From contig CALAHN010000103.1 of the NCBI GenBank assembly GCA_937891825.1, positions 1 to 32,225 on the forward strand: DNA of 32,225 nucleotides. The letters are read 5' to 3'. The position numbers and the translations under genes were made by a program. This document shows positions 7,238 to 16,359 of the stretch, one piece after another. The stretch is from an uncultured Alphaproteobacteria bacterium (GTDB lineage Bacteria; Pseudomonadota; Alphaproteobacteria; Bin95). The first letter of the stretch is position 1. Every line of letters begins with the position of its first letter. The notes beneath the pieces were generated by a model. The model was not told where the DNA came from. It saw only the letters and a list, made by a program, of their open reading frames with translations, and did no database searches.

Positions 7238-8700
7238 TCAGGCGACGGCGGTCTCGGCGCCGGATTGGGCGAAGGCGGCTGGCAGCTCCATCGCGGCGAT
7301 GGTGTCGCGAGCAGCCGACGTCTGGATAAGGCTAGCGCGGCCGCCATGCAGGCCCGCGACGGCGCGAACATAGGTCAGCCCGACGCCAAGACCTTCGTGC
7401 GAGCGCTCAAGGCGGGAATCCGCTTGCCCAAAACTTTCGAACGGGTCGGCTGTCAAGGGCGGTTGCCCCTCGGCGATGGCGTTACCGACCCAGAGCGAAA
7501 TTTCGCCATCCGGCAGCGCTGTCGCCCCAAGCCGGATCGCGCCGCCGGGCGCGCCGTATTTCGATGCGTTGCTGATGAATTCGGCCATGGCGCTGGTCAG
7601 CAGCCGGTGATCGTCGCGGATATGCAAGCCTGCGCTGTTGGGCGCCGCGTGCAACCGGGGAGCCAAACCCGGCTCCGCCTGGACCGCACGGGCGATCGCG
7701 TCCTTCAGAATGGCGGCGGCCGGCACATCGCGGGGATGGCTCTTGATCTTGCCGAGGTCCATCCGCGACAATTCCAGCATCTGGTCGATTTTCGCGACGA
7801 GGCCGCGGCCCGACGCAGCGATGATGCCGGCATAGTCCGCGATTTCGGCCTTTGCGGCCACGGGCAACAATTCACTGAAGCCGATCACCGCATGCAATGG
7901 CGTCCGCATTTCATGGGACAGCCGCGCGATAAACATCGACTTTGCGGTCGACAGCCGCTCGGCTTCTTCCTTGGCCGCGCGCAGGGCATCCTCGATCGCT
8001 TTCCGCTTCGACACGTCGTGGCAGGCCAGCGTGAATTCGCCATTCCCAAGCGCGCTCAGCCGAAATTCAAGGACGCCGTCAGCGGTTCCCGGCGCCGCCG
8101 TCTCGAACGGCTCCCCGGCACGGAGCGCCGGATTCGCCAACAACGTCGCGACGCGCGCTTCGACCGCGGCCTGATCCGCGCCTGGCCCTACCAGAAATTC
8201 GCCCATGCGCTGGTTCCAGATCGGCGTCCGCCCACTCGCTTCCACCGCCGCCAGGCCAATTTCGCTTGCGGCCATCGTCGCCGAAAGAATCTCCGATTGC
8301 CGGCGGATCTCAGCCGCGGATTCGGCGGCGCGAATCGCATAGCGAATGGCCTTCTCCAGCACCTCCGGCGAAATCCGGTCCTTGACCAGATGGTCGACGG
8401 CTCCCGCCTGCATGGCCGCAAAGTCGATTTCGCGGCCGCTGTGTCCGGTCAGCAAAATAAGGGCGTATGAACGCCTTGGGCGATGGCGGCGGCCACGATC
8501 TCGACGCCGGTTACCCCGCCGACGCGATAATCGCACAGCACGACATCATACTTCTCGAAGTCGACCTTGCCGTCAGCCGCATGCATGCCGTTCGACACCC
8601 AGTCGACGACATACTCCGCATCTGGAATCGATTCGATGCAATCGAGCGTGAGGAAATAGTCATCCTCATCGTCCTCAATCAGAAGCACGCGAATGGGCAT
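7238..8700 (-). pseudogene. Response-regulator/PAS/histidine-kinase hybrid, frameshifted
   Basis: Two overlapping frames make one gene. The first (from the ATG at 8700) encodes a receiver start with the acidic IEDDEDD cluster and phosphoacceptor Asp in LCDYRVG, then stops at 8449. The second carries on the receiver (LLTGHSG with the conserved Thr, LVKDR with the Lys), then a PAS-like domain, a HisKA domain with FIARLSHEMRTPLHAVIGF, and an ATPase domain with N box EFISNASKYG, F box FESFGQ and G2 box EGLGVGLTYV. The frames join at a run of three C (plus-strand GGG, 8461-8463), where one more base would restore the receiver. The G1 box is degenerate (VGNAIAEG in place of DxGxG), so ATP binding may be weakened too. 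It may be a true frameshift or a homopolymer sequence error. Last gene of the minus-strand operon, 25 bases after the lone response regulator. Confidence 0.85.
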
Positions 8701-8725
8701 GGCAGGGGTCGTCGCTACTTGAAGT

Positions 8726-9217
8726 TCAGGCTGCAGCCGTGCCGGCGCGCTCGTCGAACTGCCCGGGCAGTTGGACGATTTCGATCCAGTAGGACGTCAG
8801 CACCTGGGTCACGCGGAGCAAGCCTTCGAACGTCACCGGTTTGGTGATGAAGGAATTCACGCCTAGCCCGTAGGTGCGCAGGATGTCTTCCTCCTGCTTC
8901 GACGTCGTCAGGACCACGACGGGGATGCTGGCGAGCGACGGATCGGCCTTGATCCGCTTCAGCGCCTCGCGCCCGTCCATGCGAGGCATGTTCAGGTCCA
9001 GCAGAATCAAGCCGGGACGCGGCGACGACTCCGGGTCCGCCCATTTGCCGCGACGCTGCAGGTATTCCAGCAGGTCCTCGCCGTCTTCGACGAAATCCAG
9101 CCTGTTAGTCAGGCGGTTCTCCTCGAACGCTTCCTCGATCAGCATCCGGTCGTCCGGATCATCGTCCGCAACCAGAATGTTGATGCTTACGCCTTCGGTC
9201 ATAATTACATGCTCCAT
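8726..9217 (-). CDS. Rcp1-type single-domain response regulator
   Basis: A 163-residue protein that is essentially only a receiver domain. It has the acidic pocket VADDDPDD, phosphoacceptor Asp in LLDLNMPRMDG, the switch Thr in VLTTSKQ, the conserved Lys in ITKPVTF, and the insertion EYLQRRGKW typical of the Rcp1 group that partners phytochrome-like kinases. No DNA-binding output domain follows, so it probably acts through protein contacts or a phosphorelay. Its ATG lies 3 bases from the kinase stop codon, a strong sign that the large kinase is its partner. A second in-frame ATG at 9202 has GGAG at good spacing and could be the true start. Confidence 0.92.
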   Translation of the reverse strand: MEHVIMTEGVSINILVADDDPDDRMLIEEAFEENRLTNRLDFVEDGEDLLEYLQRRGKWADPESSPRPGLILLDLNMPRMDGREALKRIKADPSLASIPVVVLTTSKQEEDILRTYGLGVNSFITKPVTFEGLLRVTQVLTSYWIEIVQLPGQFDERAGTAAA

Positions 9218-9220
9218 GTC

Positions 9221-11356
9221 TTAGCGCCCCTGTTCCTGGCGCAATTGCTGCAGGGGCAGATGAATAGTGAAAACAGAACCGATGTCCGGCTGGCTCGTGG
9301 CGGAGATCACGCCGCCATGTCGCTCGACGATCTTGCGAACGGTCGCCAGACCGATGCCCGTTCCGTCGTACTCGCCGCGGCCGTGGAGCCGCTGGAATAT
9401 CGTGAAGATCTGCTCGGCATACTTCATGTCGAAGCCGATGCCATTGTCGCGTATGACGAGTTCGACAACCGGGCCGACCGACATCAGCAAAGGCGGACGG
9501 GCTTCGTTCGCCGTCATGACCTTGCCGTCGACGGTGACCACCGGCGCAACATCGGGCTTGCGATACTTGATGGCGTTGCCGACGATATTCTGGATCAACT
9601 GCCGCATCTGGGTGCGGTCGGCGTCGATCGTCGGCAGGTCGCCGACAATGACCTGGCCCGCCGCTTCCTCGATGCCGACCTGCAGATCCGAAATCACTTC
9701 CTGCGCCAGCACGGTCAGATCGCATTGCTCGAACGGCCGCGCCTTGGTGGTGACGCGGGAATAGCTCAACAGATCGTTGATCAGCGTCCGCATGCGCCCG
9801 GCCGCGTTCTGCATTCGGTCGATGCATTGCAGGCCGTCCTCGTTCAACTGGGCGCCGGCGCGTCGGCGCAGCCGGTCGCCGAACGCCTCGATCTTGCGCA
9901 GCGGCTCCTGCAGGTCATGGGACGCCACGGACGCGAAGTTCTCCAACTCCCGGTTCGACCGGGCGAGCGCCTGTTCGCGCGCCTTGAGCTCCGTGACATT
10001 CGTCGCCAGCAACACAGTCTGGCCATCCGCCGTCCGGTGCTGCTTCAGCATGATCCAGCCGCCATCGCGCGTCCGCCGCTCGGTCGTGAAATCCTCGCCT
10101 GGGGCCAGGGCTTTGCGGATCGCCCCCTCCGCCCTGACCGCATCCGGATCCAGCCCGGCCGCGATGCGGCGCTCCATATCCAGGTCGACAAGCGCGTCCA
10201 TCGTCAGTCCCGGCATCAAGGCCGAACGGATATAGCCCGCGCTTTCCAGAAAGAGCGAATTGCAGGTGATGAAGTTGCTATCGGCGTCGAACAGCGCCAC
10301 CGCCTCCGAAAGGCTCTCCAGAATGGCGCTGCGGCCACGGGCTTCGGCGGCGGCGGCGGCGATCTCCGCCTCCTTGATGCGTGTCTGATCCAGGATCACG
10401 CCGTCCCAGACGACCGTGCCGTCCGGCTTCCGCGTCGGGCGGGCGATGGCATGGGTGTATTTCCGGCGGCCGTCCTGGTCGACGATCGTCGCCTCGACAT
10501 CCCACATGGTCAGGTCGCGCGACGCCTTCAGCAGCCGCTCGCGGAAATCGCGGCGGTAGTCTGCGCCGTAGGTATCGAACAAGGCCCCGGAGTTGTTGAC
10601 AATCTCCTCGGGGCTGACGCCAAAAAGCTCCTCTGCCGCGCTGGAGATATAGGTGTAGCGAATGTCGCCGTCCGGCGAGACCGCCCGCTGGTACACAACG
10701 CCGGGGATACTGTCCGCCAGGGAGGCGAACCGGCGATCCGCGGCGTTGAGGGCGTCCCGCTGCCGGGCATGTTCGATGGCGAAGCTGGCGAGCGCCGCCA
10801 GGCCTTCGAGCAAGCGCTCCTCGATCCGGGTCGGCATGCGCTTCCGGCGGAAAAAGAAGCCAAGCGAGCCATGGGGCGCGGCGGCCTCGCCGACCAGGGG
10901 CTGCGCCCAGCACGCCCGCAAATCGTAGATCGGCGCGGTTTCGAAGGCGGGGCTCGGATTGTCCGCCGGCATGGCCGACGCAAGGTCTTCCACGAGGCAT
11001 TGAGCGACCGTCGCAAGCGCCGCCGTCAGCGGAAATGCCCGATCCGCGGGATCATGACGGCGCAAAGTCTCGAGATAGCCGGTCGGCAAGCTCCGGGTCG
11101 CGACGATGCGTCCGGCCTTGCCTTCCTCCGCCAGATAGACGCAGCAGCACGCGCCGGAAATCAGGCTCTCCGCGACATCCGCCGCCTTGAACAGGATGCG
11201 ATCGAGATCCTCCCCGTTCAGGATCATCGACAGCACCTTGTTCTGCTGCTTGACGAACAGCGCGAACCGTTCATGGGCGTCATGACCGTCATCGACAGCC
11301 GCGGCGGATGGCGCCGCGGTCGCTTTGGGATCGAGATGGCTTGTCGTCATCGACAT
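9221..11356 (-). CDS. Soluble GAF-PAS-PAS sensor histidine kinase
   Basis: A 711-residue cytoplasmic kinase without membrane segments. Order: a GAF-like domain (about 30-195), PAS 1 (about 205-325; SIPGVVYQRAV, SAAEELFGVSPEEI), PAS 2 (about 345-455), a HisKA domain with SVASHDLQEPLRKIEAF, where His is the autophosphorylation site, and an ATPase domain with N box NIVGNAIKYRK, G1 box IRDNGIGFD, F box IFTIFQRLH and G2 box GTGIGLATVRKI. The HDLQEPLR H box is the phytochrome-like (HWE-distinct) type that goes with Rcp1-type regulators, in line with the adjacent receiver gene. There is no PHY domain or obvious bilin-binding pattern, so light sensing is not supported. Its input may come from the neighbouring binding protein or a small molecule. 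Confidence 0.93.
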   Translation of the reverse strand: MSMTTSHLDPKATAAPSAAAVDDGHDAHERFALFVKQQNKVLSMILNGEDLDRILFKAADVAESLISGACCCVYLAEEGKAGRIVATRSLPTGYLETLRRHDPADRAFPLTAALATVAQCLVEDLASAMPADNPSPAFETAPIYDLRACWAQPLVGEAAAPHGSLGFFFRRKRMPTRIEERLLEGLAALASFAIEHARQRDALNAADRRFASLADSIPGVVYQRAVSPDGDIRYTYISSAAEELFGVSPEEIVNNSGALFDTYGADYRRDFRERLLKASRDLTMWDVEATIVDQDGRRKYTHAIARPTRKPDGTVVWDGVILDQTRIKEAEIAAAAAEARGRSAILESLSEAVALFDADSNFITCNSLFLESAGYIRSALMPGLTMDALVDLDMERRIAAGLDPDAVRAEGAIRKALAPGEDFTTERRTRDGGWIMLKQHRTADGQTVLLATNVTELKAREQALARSNRELENFASVASHDLQEPLRKIEAFGDRLRRRAGAQLNEDGLQCIDRMQNAAGRMRTLINDLLSYSRVTTKARPFEQCDLTVLAQEVISDLQVGIEEAAGQVIVGDLPTIDADRTQMRQLIQNIVGNAIKYRKPDVAPVVTVDGKVMTANEARPPLLMSVGPVVELVIRDNGIGFDMKYAEQIFTIFQRLHGRGEYDGTGIGLATVRKIVERHGGVISATSQPDIGSVFTIHLPLQQLRQEQGR

Positions 11357-11421
11357 GAAGGTGCGTTCCTGCTTGCTCGTAACTGATCCAGCGAAGGCCC
11401 GGGTTCCGGTTCGACCCCGCG

Positions 11422-12630
11422 TCAGTCGGCGCTGAGGCCGATGGAAGCGACACGGCCGTTGCGGACCTGCTTCCCGTCATAGCCATAGATGTAGGTCGCG
11501 CTTTCGAAGAAGTTGAACGGCACGCGCAAGCCGATTTCGCGGGCTTTCTTGAAGTTGATCGCGATATCGGGCGGGGAGACGATGCCGACCGGAAGCGCGC
11601 CGACGGACCGCCGGGCAGAGAGCACCTCGCCGGCATAGATCGCGGCGAGGTGGGCGTTCGATTCGAAGCTGATGCCGATCGACAGGACCGCGGTCGCTTC
11701 AGTGCCGTTCACCACCTCCGGCACGACGCTCAGCACCGGCACGCGGTCGGCATGGGCATTGATCGTCTCGATTTCCTTGAACACGGCCGTCGAGCCCGTG
11801 ATCCAGAACAGCGACTTCTCAAGCTTGGGATCGCTCTTGCGCATCTGCGCGACCGTATCGGCGACGATCTCGCTTAACTCGGCTCTGGCGTCCTTCGGGT
11901 TGTTCACCACCATGTCGAAGACCTGCATGCCGCGCTGGCGCACATATTCCGCCATCGGCTTGGCTTGCGTCTCGACAGCGCTGACATTCTGGCCGTCGAC
12001 CAGGATGCCCATGTTCTGCAAGCCCGGCAGCGCCTGGGCGATATAGGAGAACTGGACTTCAACCGGCATGTTGAGCGAGGTGAAGGCGAAATTTCCGCCG
12101 GCGCCTTCGTCATAGCGGGCGGCCTGCCCAAGCAGCACCGGGTCCTTCGAGCAGACGGAGACGACGGGCAGCCTGCCGCCGCGATAGTTCTCGTAGAACC
12201 ACGCGGTGGATTCCGATCCCATCGACATGACGATGTCGTAGCCCTCGGCTTCCGCCAGCGCGATCGCCGCCTGGCCCCGCTCGTGGGAGTTCCGGAAATT
12301 GTAGATCGTGAAATCCGCGTCGATGCCCTTGGACGCGAACACCGACAGGATCTGCGTGATCGCGACGTCATAGGCGGACGACGGACGCGGATAGACGACG
12401 AGCACCTTCTGCTTGGCCTCGCCGGGCGTGCGGCCCTGACGGACGACGCGGCCCATAAAGGGGTCGCCGACATCCGGCACGATCTTCCAGTCTTCCTGGA
12501 CCGCCCCGCCGACACGGAACCAGTCGCCAAGCGACGTCTCCGGCGCGGCCGCATAGGCCGGCGTGGCGAAAGCGGTGACGGCGGCAATGCCGATAGCGAA
12601 CGCCAGACGGCGCGGAAATGCGAAATTCAT
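11422..12630 (-). CDS. ABC-type periplasmic substrate-binding protein, orphan
   Basis: A 402-residue secreted protein. The signal peptide has the Arg-Arg n-region, a hydrophobic core and a cleavage site after ATPAYA. The mature part resembles the ABC_sub_bind family (PF04392): a first lobe with KVLVVYPRPSS and DIVMSMGSESTAWF, and the C-terminal block GIVSPPDIAINFKKAREIGLRVP, which matches the family's closing segment. In that family the gene normally sits beside permease and ATPase genes; here none is in the window, and neighbours are an MFS carrier and a histidine kinase. A receptor role is therefore plausible, with the protein reporting ligand to the signalling genes. The start is the ATG at 12630 (GGGGAG about 9 bases upstream), just after the MFS stop; an in-frame TTG lies three codons earlier. 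Confidence 0.85.
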   Translation of the reverse strand: MNFAFPRRLAFAIGIAAVTAFATPAYAAAPETSLGDWFRVGGAVQEDWKIVPDVGDPFMGRVVRQGRTPGEAKQKVLVVYPRPSSAYDVAITQILSVFASKGIDADFTIYNFRNSHERGQAAIALAEAEGYDIVMSMGSESTAWFYENYRGGRLPVVSVCSKDPVLLGQAARYDEGAGGNFAFTSLNMPVEVQFSYIAQALPGLQNMGILVDGQNVSAVETQAKPMAEYVRQRGMQVFDMVVNNPKDARAELSEIVADTVAQMRKSDPKLEKSLFWITGSTAVFKEIETINAHADRVPVLSVVPEVVNGTEATAVLSIGISFESNAHLAAIYAGEVLSARRSVGALPVGIVSPPDIAINFKKAREIGLRVPFNFFESATYIYGYDGKQVRNGRVASIGLSAD

Positions 12631-12635
12631 CTCGG

Positions 12636-15077
12636 TCAACTCCCCGATTTTGCGATTGAATGGTCGATACGGGAGGGCTTAAGCGCGAACGCAGCCGCCA
12701 TGAGCAACATGACGACGCCGACCCAGGCGATCGATTTGCTGGCGACAAGTCCGCTCGCCAGCATCTGCCCGATAATGGCGGGACCGGCGACATGGCCGAT
12801 CCGCTCGAGAAAGCGATAGGTCGCAGTGACGGTCTGCGCGCCGGTTTCCGCCGCGACCGGCGTGGTCGCGATATGGGTGACGACCGGCGCGTTGATCAAG
12901 CCGTGCGCCAGCCCGAGGATCGCGACGGCGAGGATCATCGCCACCGTGTTCAGGTCGCCGCCGACAATCTCGACCTTCAGCCCGCCCGGTCCGAAAACGC
13001 CGATCGCGATCAACGCCAGCGCGGAAAGAAAACAGCCGGCCAGCAGCACGTCATCGGTGCAGCGGGTGCGATCGACGAAAGCCGAGACATATCCGGATGA
13101 CGCCAGCACGCAGCCAGCGTAGATCATGAGAATCTGCCCGATGTCTTCCTGGCGGAAATCCCCCGACGCAAGCATCAAGGGCAGCGCGAAAATCACGACG
13201 CCTGTCAGGACGGCTTTCGCCGGAATGCCGATGAGCAGCATGGTGCGCAGGAACTCGGCGTCGCGGAAGACCAGGGCCATGTCGCGCGCCAGCGAGTTGA
13301 GGCCCGGCGCCGGGCCGGACGACGCCTGGTCGGCGCCCTTCTCGGCGGTCATCGCTCGGCCCGGCACGACAAGGATCGTGTAGACGGCGATCAGGAAGGC
13401 GACCGCCGCTGCGATGAAGAACAGGTCGCTCCGCCCGATATGCGTGACCAGCAGCGATCCGATCGCCATGCCGGTGATCATGCCGCCCTGGAAGCCGAAC
13501 ACGATGATCGCGGCGCCGCGCGTCTTCCGACCCGGCGACGCGATGTCGAGGATGTAGGACTGAACGCCGATGAACAGGATGCCCTGGCCGATGCCCGAAA
13601 GCGCCCGCGCGCCGCACAGCACATAGAAATCCGGGGCGACCGCGAGGCACAGCAGCCCGAAGCCGGAAGCCGCCAACCCCCAGAACATCAAGGGCCGGGC
13701 GCCGAACCGCTGGCTGAGCCGACCCGCCGGGATCAACGACAACGCGAAGAACAGGTAGTAGAGCGTGAACGGCACGGACGCGAAATCGCGCGCCAGTCCG
13801 GCGCCCAGGACCAGCTCGGTCACATATTGCGGCAGGAAGGCATAGGCCAGATGCTCGCTGGCGACCGCGATGAAGAAGACCGGTTTGACCAGGTTCAACA
13901 TGGCCGCATCGCCGGAATCGACAGCGCTTGCCGGCGGTCCATGGCCTTCCGGTTGATGGCCGGCGAGCCGCCGGAGCGACCCAGCGATCTGCAAGAATAC
14001 GCCCGCCATCAGGGCCGATGCGATAAAGAGCGCCGCGAAATTCTTGATGCTGCGCACGGTCTGCATGATGACGACATCGGCCGGAATCGCGACGGCAAGC
14101 TTGATGTCCCGGCCGCCGGGCTGCGTCATGTCCGAAATATACTCGTAGTGATTGGGATTGCTTTGCCATTCCTTGCCCGCCAGGCCGGGCGTCGTATGGA
14201 AGCGGACGCTGCCGTCGACGATGATCGCCGCATGCGCCATGTCGGGATTGAGCGCCCGATAATCCGCGAGCAGGTCGTCGATGCCGTCGATTTCCCAGAT
14301 GTTCAGACCGAACGCGACAATATTCGCCAGCCGTTGGCCGAGCGTATCGGCCAATGATTTCGACTTGGCCTGCGTGCCTTCGGCGTAGAGCGTGATCAGC
14401 GTCGCGATGACGACGCCGGAAACGCCGATGAACGATGCGGCGAACAAGGCATGCAGCCATTTCTTCCTGCCGCCCAGGTCGGCGCCCAGCACCGACGTCG
14501 CGAGGCCGAAAGCGATCGCCGCGAACACCGCGGCCGCGAGCAGCGGCTCAAACCCCGACTGGACCCGCTCGATCACGAAGGAGCGCGGCATGGTGATGAC
14601 CAGACTGGCGACCTGCTCGAAGCGATTGTGCAGCGGCAGCAGGACCTGGATGAGATCATCGTTCGACCGCACGCTGAAGCTGTTTTCAGCGACCGGCTTG
14701 GCGCCGGGTTCGGCCGGCAGCAGGGCTTCGCGGATCGATGTCGCGTCGGGCGTCTCGCTGTCGCCGAAGACATGGCGTTCTTCCATGTCGAAGATGGCGA
14801 TTGCGGCGATGGTCGAATCGGAAGCAAGTATGGTGCGGGTTTTAGCCTCGAAGCCGTCGAACTGCTTGATCGGATGGCCCGGGCGCAGAAACTCGTTCAG
14901 CGCCGATTGCAGATAGCGGCCCTGGGAAGCCAGCTTGTCCACCTGGAACTGTTGCAGGGTCCGGGTCGCCTCGCCGTAGCCGACATAAAGCAGCAGGACA
15001 AGCGATAGCCCCGCCACGATCGTCATTGTGATGGCGTTGGCGAAGAAGCCGCCGGCAGATCGTTTGGCTATGCGCAT
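12636..15077 (-). CDS. MFS transporter with two N-terminal membrane-anchored sensor modules
   Basis: An 813-residue inner-membrane protein of unusual build. Residues 13-33 form TM1, followed by an extracytoplasmic segment (34-176), TM2 (177-198), TM3 (208-231), a second extracytoplasmic segment (232-344) and TM4 (347-366). After a short linker, residues about 394-805 are a 12-TM major facilitator domain with AGRLSQRFGARPLMFWGL, a loop 2-3 motif A variant, and GARALSGIGQGILFIG. The two outer segments look like paired CACHE/CHASE-type ligand sensors; the second has WEIDGIDDLLADYRALNP, as in CHASE8-like domains. Ordinary MFS carriers are 400-450 residues, so about 390 residues are added. It lies between the ATP-grasp enzyme and the binding protein in one operon, 25 bases and 5 bases apart. 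Transport substrate unknown; sensor assignment is from weak pattern similarity. Confidence 0.85.
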   Translation of the reverse strand: MRIAKRSAGGFFANAITMTIVAGLSLVLLLYVGYGEATRTLQQFQVDKLASQGRYLQSALNEFLRPGHPIKQFDGFEAKTRTILASDSTIAAIAIFDMEERHVFGDSETPDATSIREALLPAEPGAKPVAENSFSVRSNDDLIQVLLPLHNRFEQVASLVITMPRSFVIERVQSGFEPLLAAAVFAAIAFGLATSVLGADLGGRKKWLHALFAASFIGVSGVVIATLITLYAEGTQAKSKSLADTLGQRLANIVAFGLNIWEIDGIDDLLADYRALNPDMAHAAIIVDGSVRFHTTPGLAGKEWQSNPNHYEYISDMTQPGGRDIKLAVAIPADVVIMQTVRSIKNFAALFIASALMAGVFLQIAGSLRRLAGHQPEGHGPPASAVDSGDAAMLNLVKPVFFIAVASEHLAYAFLPQYVTELVLGAGLARDFASVPFTLYYLFFALSLIPAGRLSQRFGARPLMFWGLAASGFGLLCLAVAPDFYVLCGARALSGIGQGILFIGVQSYILDIASPGRKTRGAAIIVFGFQGGMITGMAIGSLLVTHIGRSDLFFIAAAVAFLIAVYTILVVPGRAMTAEKGADQASSGPAPGLNSLARDMALVFRDAEFLRTMLLIGIPAKAVLTGVVIFALPLMLASGDFRQEDIGQILMIYAGCVLASSGYVSAFVDRTRCTDDVLLAGCFLSALALIAIGVFGPGGLKVEIVGGDLNTVAMILAVAILGLAHGLINAPVVTHIATTPVAAETGAQTVTATYRFLERIGHVAGPAIIGQMLASGLVASKSIAWVGVVMLLMAAAFALKPSRIDHSIAKSGS

Positions 15078-15102
15078 GATCCGGGTTCCCCGCCGCCCTG
15101 GC

Positions 15103-16359
15103 TCAACCCAGCAATGCGTCCAGGGCCGTCACCGCGCCCCGGCGCTTGCAATACAGAAGGTCGATCCGATCGGCGAACATCGACCGGATCAGATCGTCGT
15201 AAGTCATGCCTTCGGCCGCCAGGCCGGTCGTCACGATGCTGGTCAGTTGCGGCGTCGGCGCGGCAAGGTCCGGCTTCGGATTAGCTTCAAGGATGTGCAG
15301 CTTGCCGGCTGCATCGGCGCGGATATCCAGGCGGATCAGGGATTCGAGCTGCATGTCCTCATAGACCGCATGCGCGATGTTCTTCAGGTCCGCGATCACG
15401 GCCGCGTCCTGCGCGGGGTCGAGCGGCCCGACGCGGTCGCCGGTGATCGGCTTCTTGTCCATGGACGTGAAGATCAGTTCATTCGCGTCGAGGCGGCGCT
15501 CGGCCGGCGAGAACGCGAACGGCGCCGAGCGTCGGTCCAGCATATTGCCCCGCGCGACGACAGGGCCGCCGATGGCGATGCAATATTCCCGCCCTGGCAG
15601 ATAGGTTTCGATCAGAACGTCGTTTTCCGTGGCGGCATAGACTTCGTCGATGACTTCGGCGAGGTCGTTGACGTCGTCCACGACATGGACATGCAGCGAC
15701 GCCCGACCGGAGACCGGCTTGACGATGAAGGGGCCGCCGAAGCCCTTGAAGGCGCGCTCGAACCGCCGGTCGCCGCGCGGGTCCGGTCCGCCCATGGCGG
15801 CGGGGTTCCAGAGCGCGAACGCTGCGGTCGGCAGGCCGAGATAGGCGATATTCTGCTTGAAGACATACTTGCTGTCGAGAATGCCGGTCATCAGCGGGTC
15901 ATGGCCAAGATAGGGCACGCCCAGCATCTCCAGCGTCGCCGCGGCATGGGACATGGGGCTGCGGCCCTGAACGCCGCCGGTGTTCAACCAGACGAAGTCG
16001 ATTTCGTCCTTGCTCAAACGCTCGCCAAGCCGCATGTCGTCGGGGAGCAATTGCACATTGCGCGCGCCCTGCCGCCTGAGCGAGTCGCCAATGTTCTCGG
16101 CGACGCTTCTGTAGCTTTTCCACGAGCGCGCATTGACCGCCTGGCGAATGACCGCGCCTGGCTCGCGCTTGTCGCCGCCATAGACGATTGCAATCTTCGC
16201 CCGGTCCAGCAATTGCTCGACCTGTGCTTCCAATTGATCGAGACGTCCGATGCGGCGGGAGGGCGTGACTGCCCGATTGCCGAAGCTGAAGGCCCCGGTA
16301 TTCCCCAGCTTTTCAACGGTTTCGATTTGCCCAAGCGCCTGTGCAGCCGCTATCGCCAT
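15103..16359 (-). CDS. ATP-grasp enzyme, D-Ala-D-Ala ligase-like
   Basis: A 418-residue ATP-grasp protein related to D-alanine-D-alanine ligase (COG1181 type). Visible features are the [10 protein letters not shown] strand near residue 75, the central [10 protein letters not shown] lysine strand that contacts ATP, the [13 protein letters not shown] loop, and the metal-binding end motif LRLDIR followed by EANPKPDL, in place of the EINTxPG of true Ddl. This variant occurs in ligases that act on small peptides or amino acids outside the cell-wall pathway, so cell-wall function is unlikely. An extra N-terminal region of about 70 residues precedes the fold. The ATG at 16359 has AAGGAT about 9 bases upstream. 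It is the first gene of the signalling/transport operon and may make the compound the carrier moves, but that is inference. Confidence 0.8.
   Translation of the reverse strand: MAIAAAQALGQIETVEKLGNTGAFSFGNRAVTPSRRIGRLDQLEAQVEQLLDRAKIAIVYGGDKREPGAVIRQAVNARSWKSYRSVAENIGDSLRRQGARNVQLLPDDMRLGERLSKDEIDFVWLNTGGVQGRSPMSHAAATLEMLGVPYLGHDPLMTGILDSKYVFKQNIAYLGLPTAAFALWNPAAMGGPDPRGDRRFERAFKGFGGPFIVKPVSGRASLHVHVVDDVNDLAEVIDEVYAATENDVLIETYLPGREYCIAIGGPVVARGNMLDRRSAPFAFSPAERRLDANELIFTSMDKKPITGDRVGPLDPAQDAAVIADLKNIAHAVYEDMQLESLIRLDIRADAAGKLHILEANPKPDLAAPTPQLTSIVTTGLAAEGMTYDDLIRSMFADRIDLLYCKRRGAVTALDALLG

Noticed and set aside
8449-8470. Programmed -1 ribosomal frameshift in the REC-PAS-kinase gene
   Set aside because: The junction ACG CCC TTA TTT has no good slippery heptamer, and re-pairing of the CCC tRNA at GCC is poor; a one-base loss in a C-run is simpler.
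9221-11356. Bacteriophytochrome photoreceptor
   Set aside because: The H box and partner regulator are phytochrome-like, but no PHY domain or bilin-binding Cys context is seen.
9209-11386. A 725-codon open frame on the plus strand opposite the histidine kinase
   Set aside because: It mirrors the kinase codons, as happens in GC-rich DNA; its sequence is Arg/Asp/Gln rich with no recognisable domain, while the opposite frame has every kinase box.
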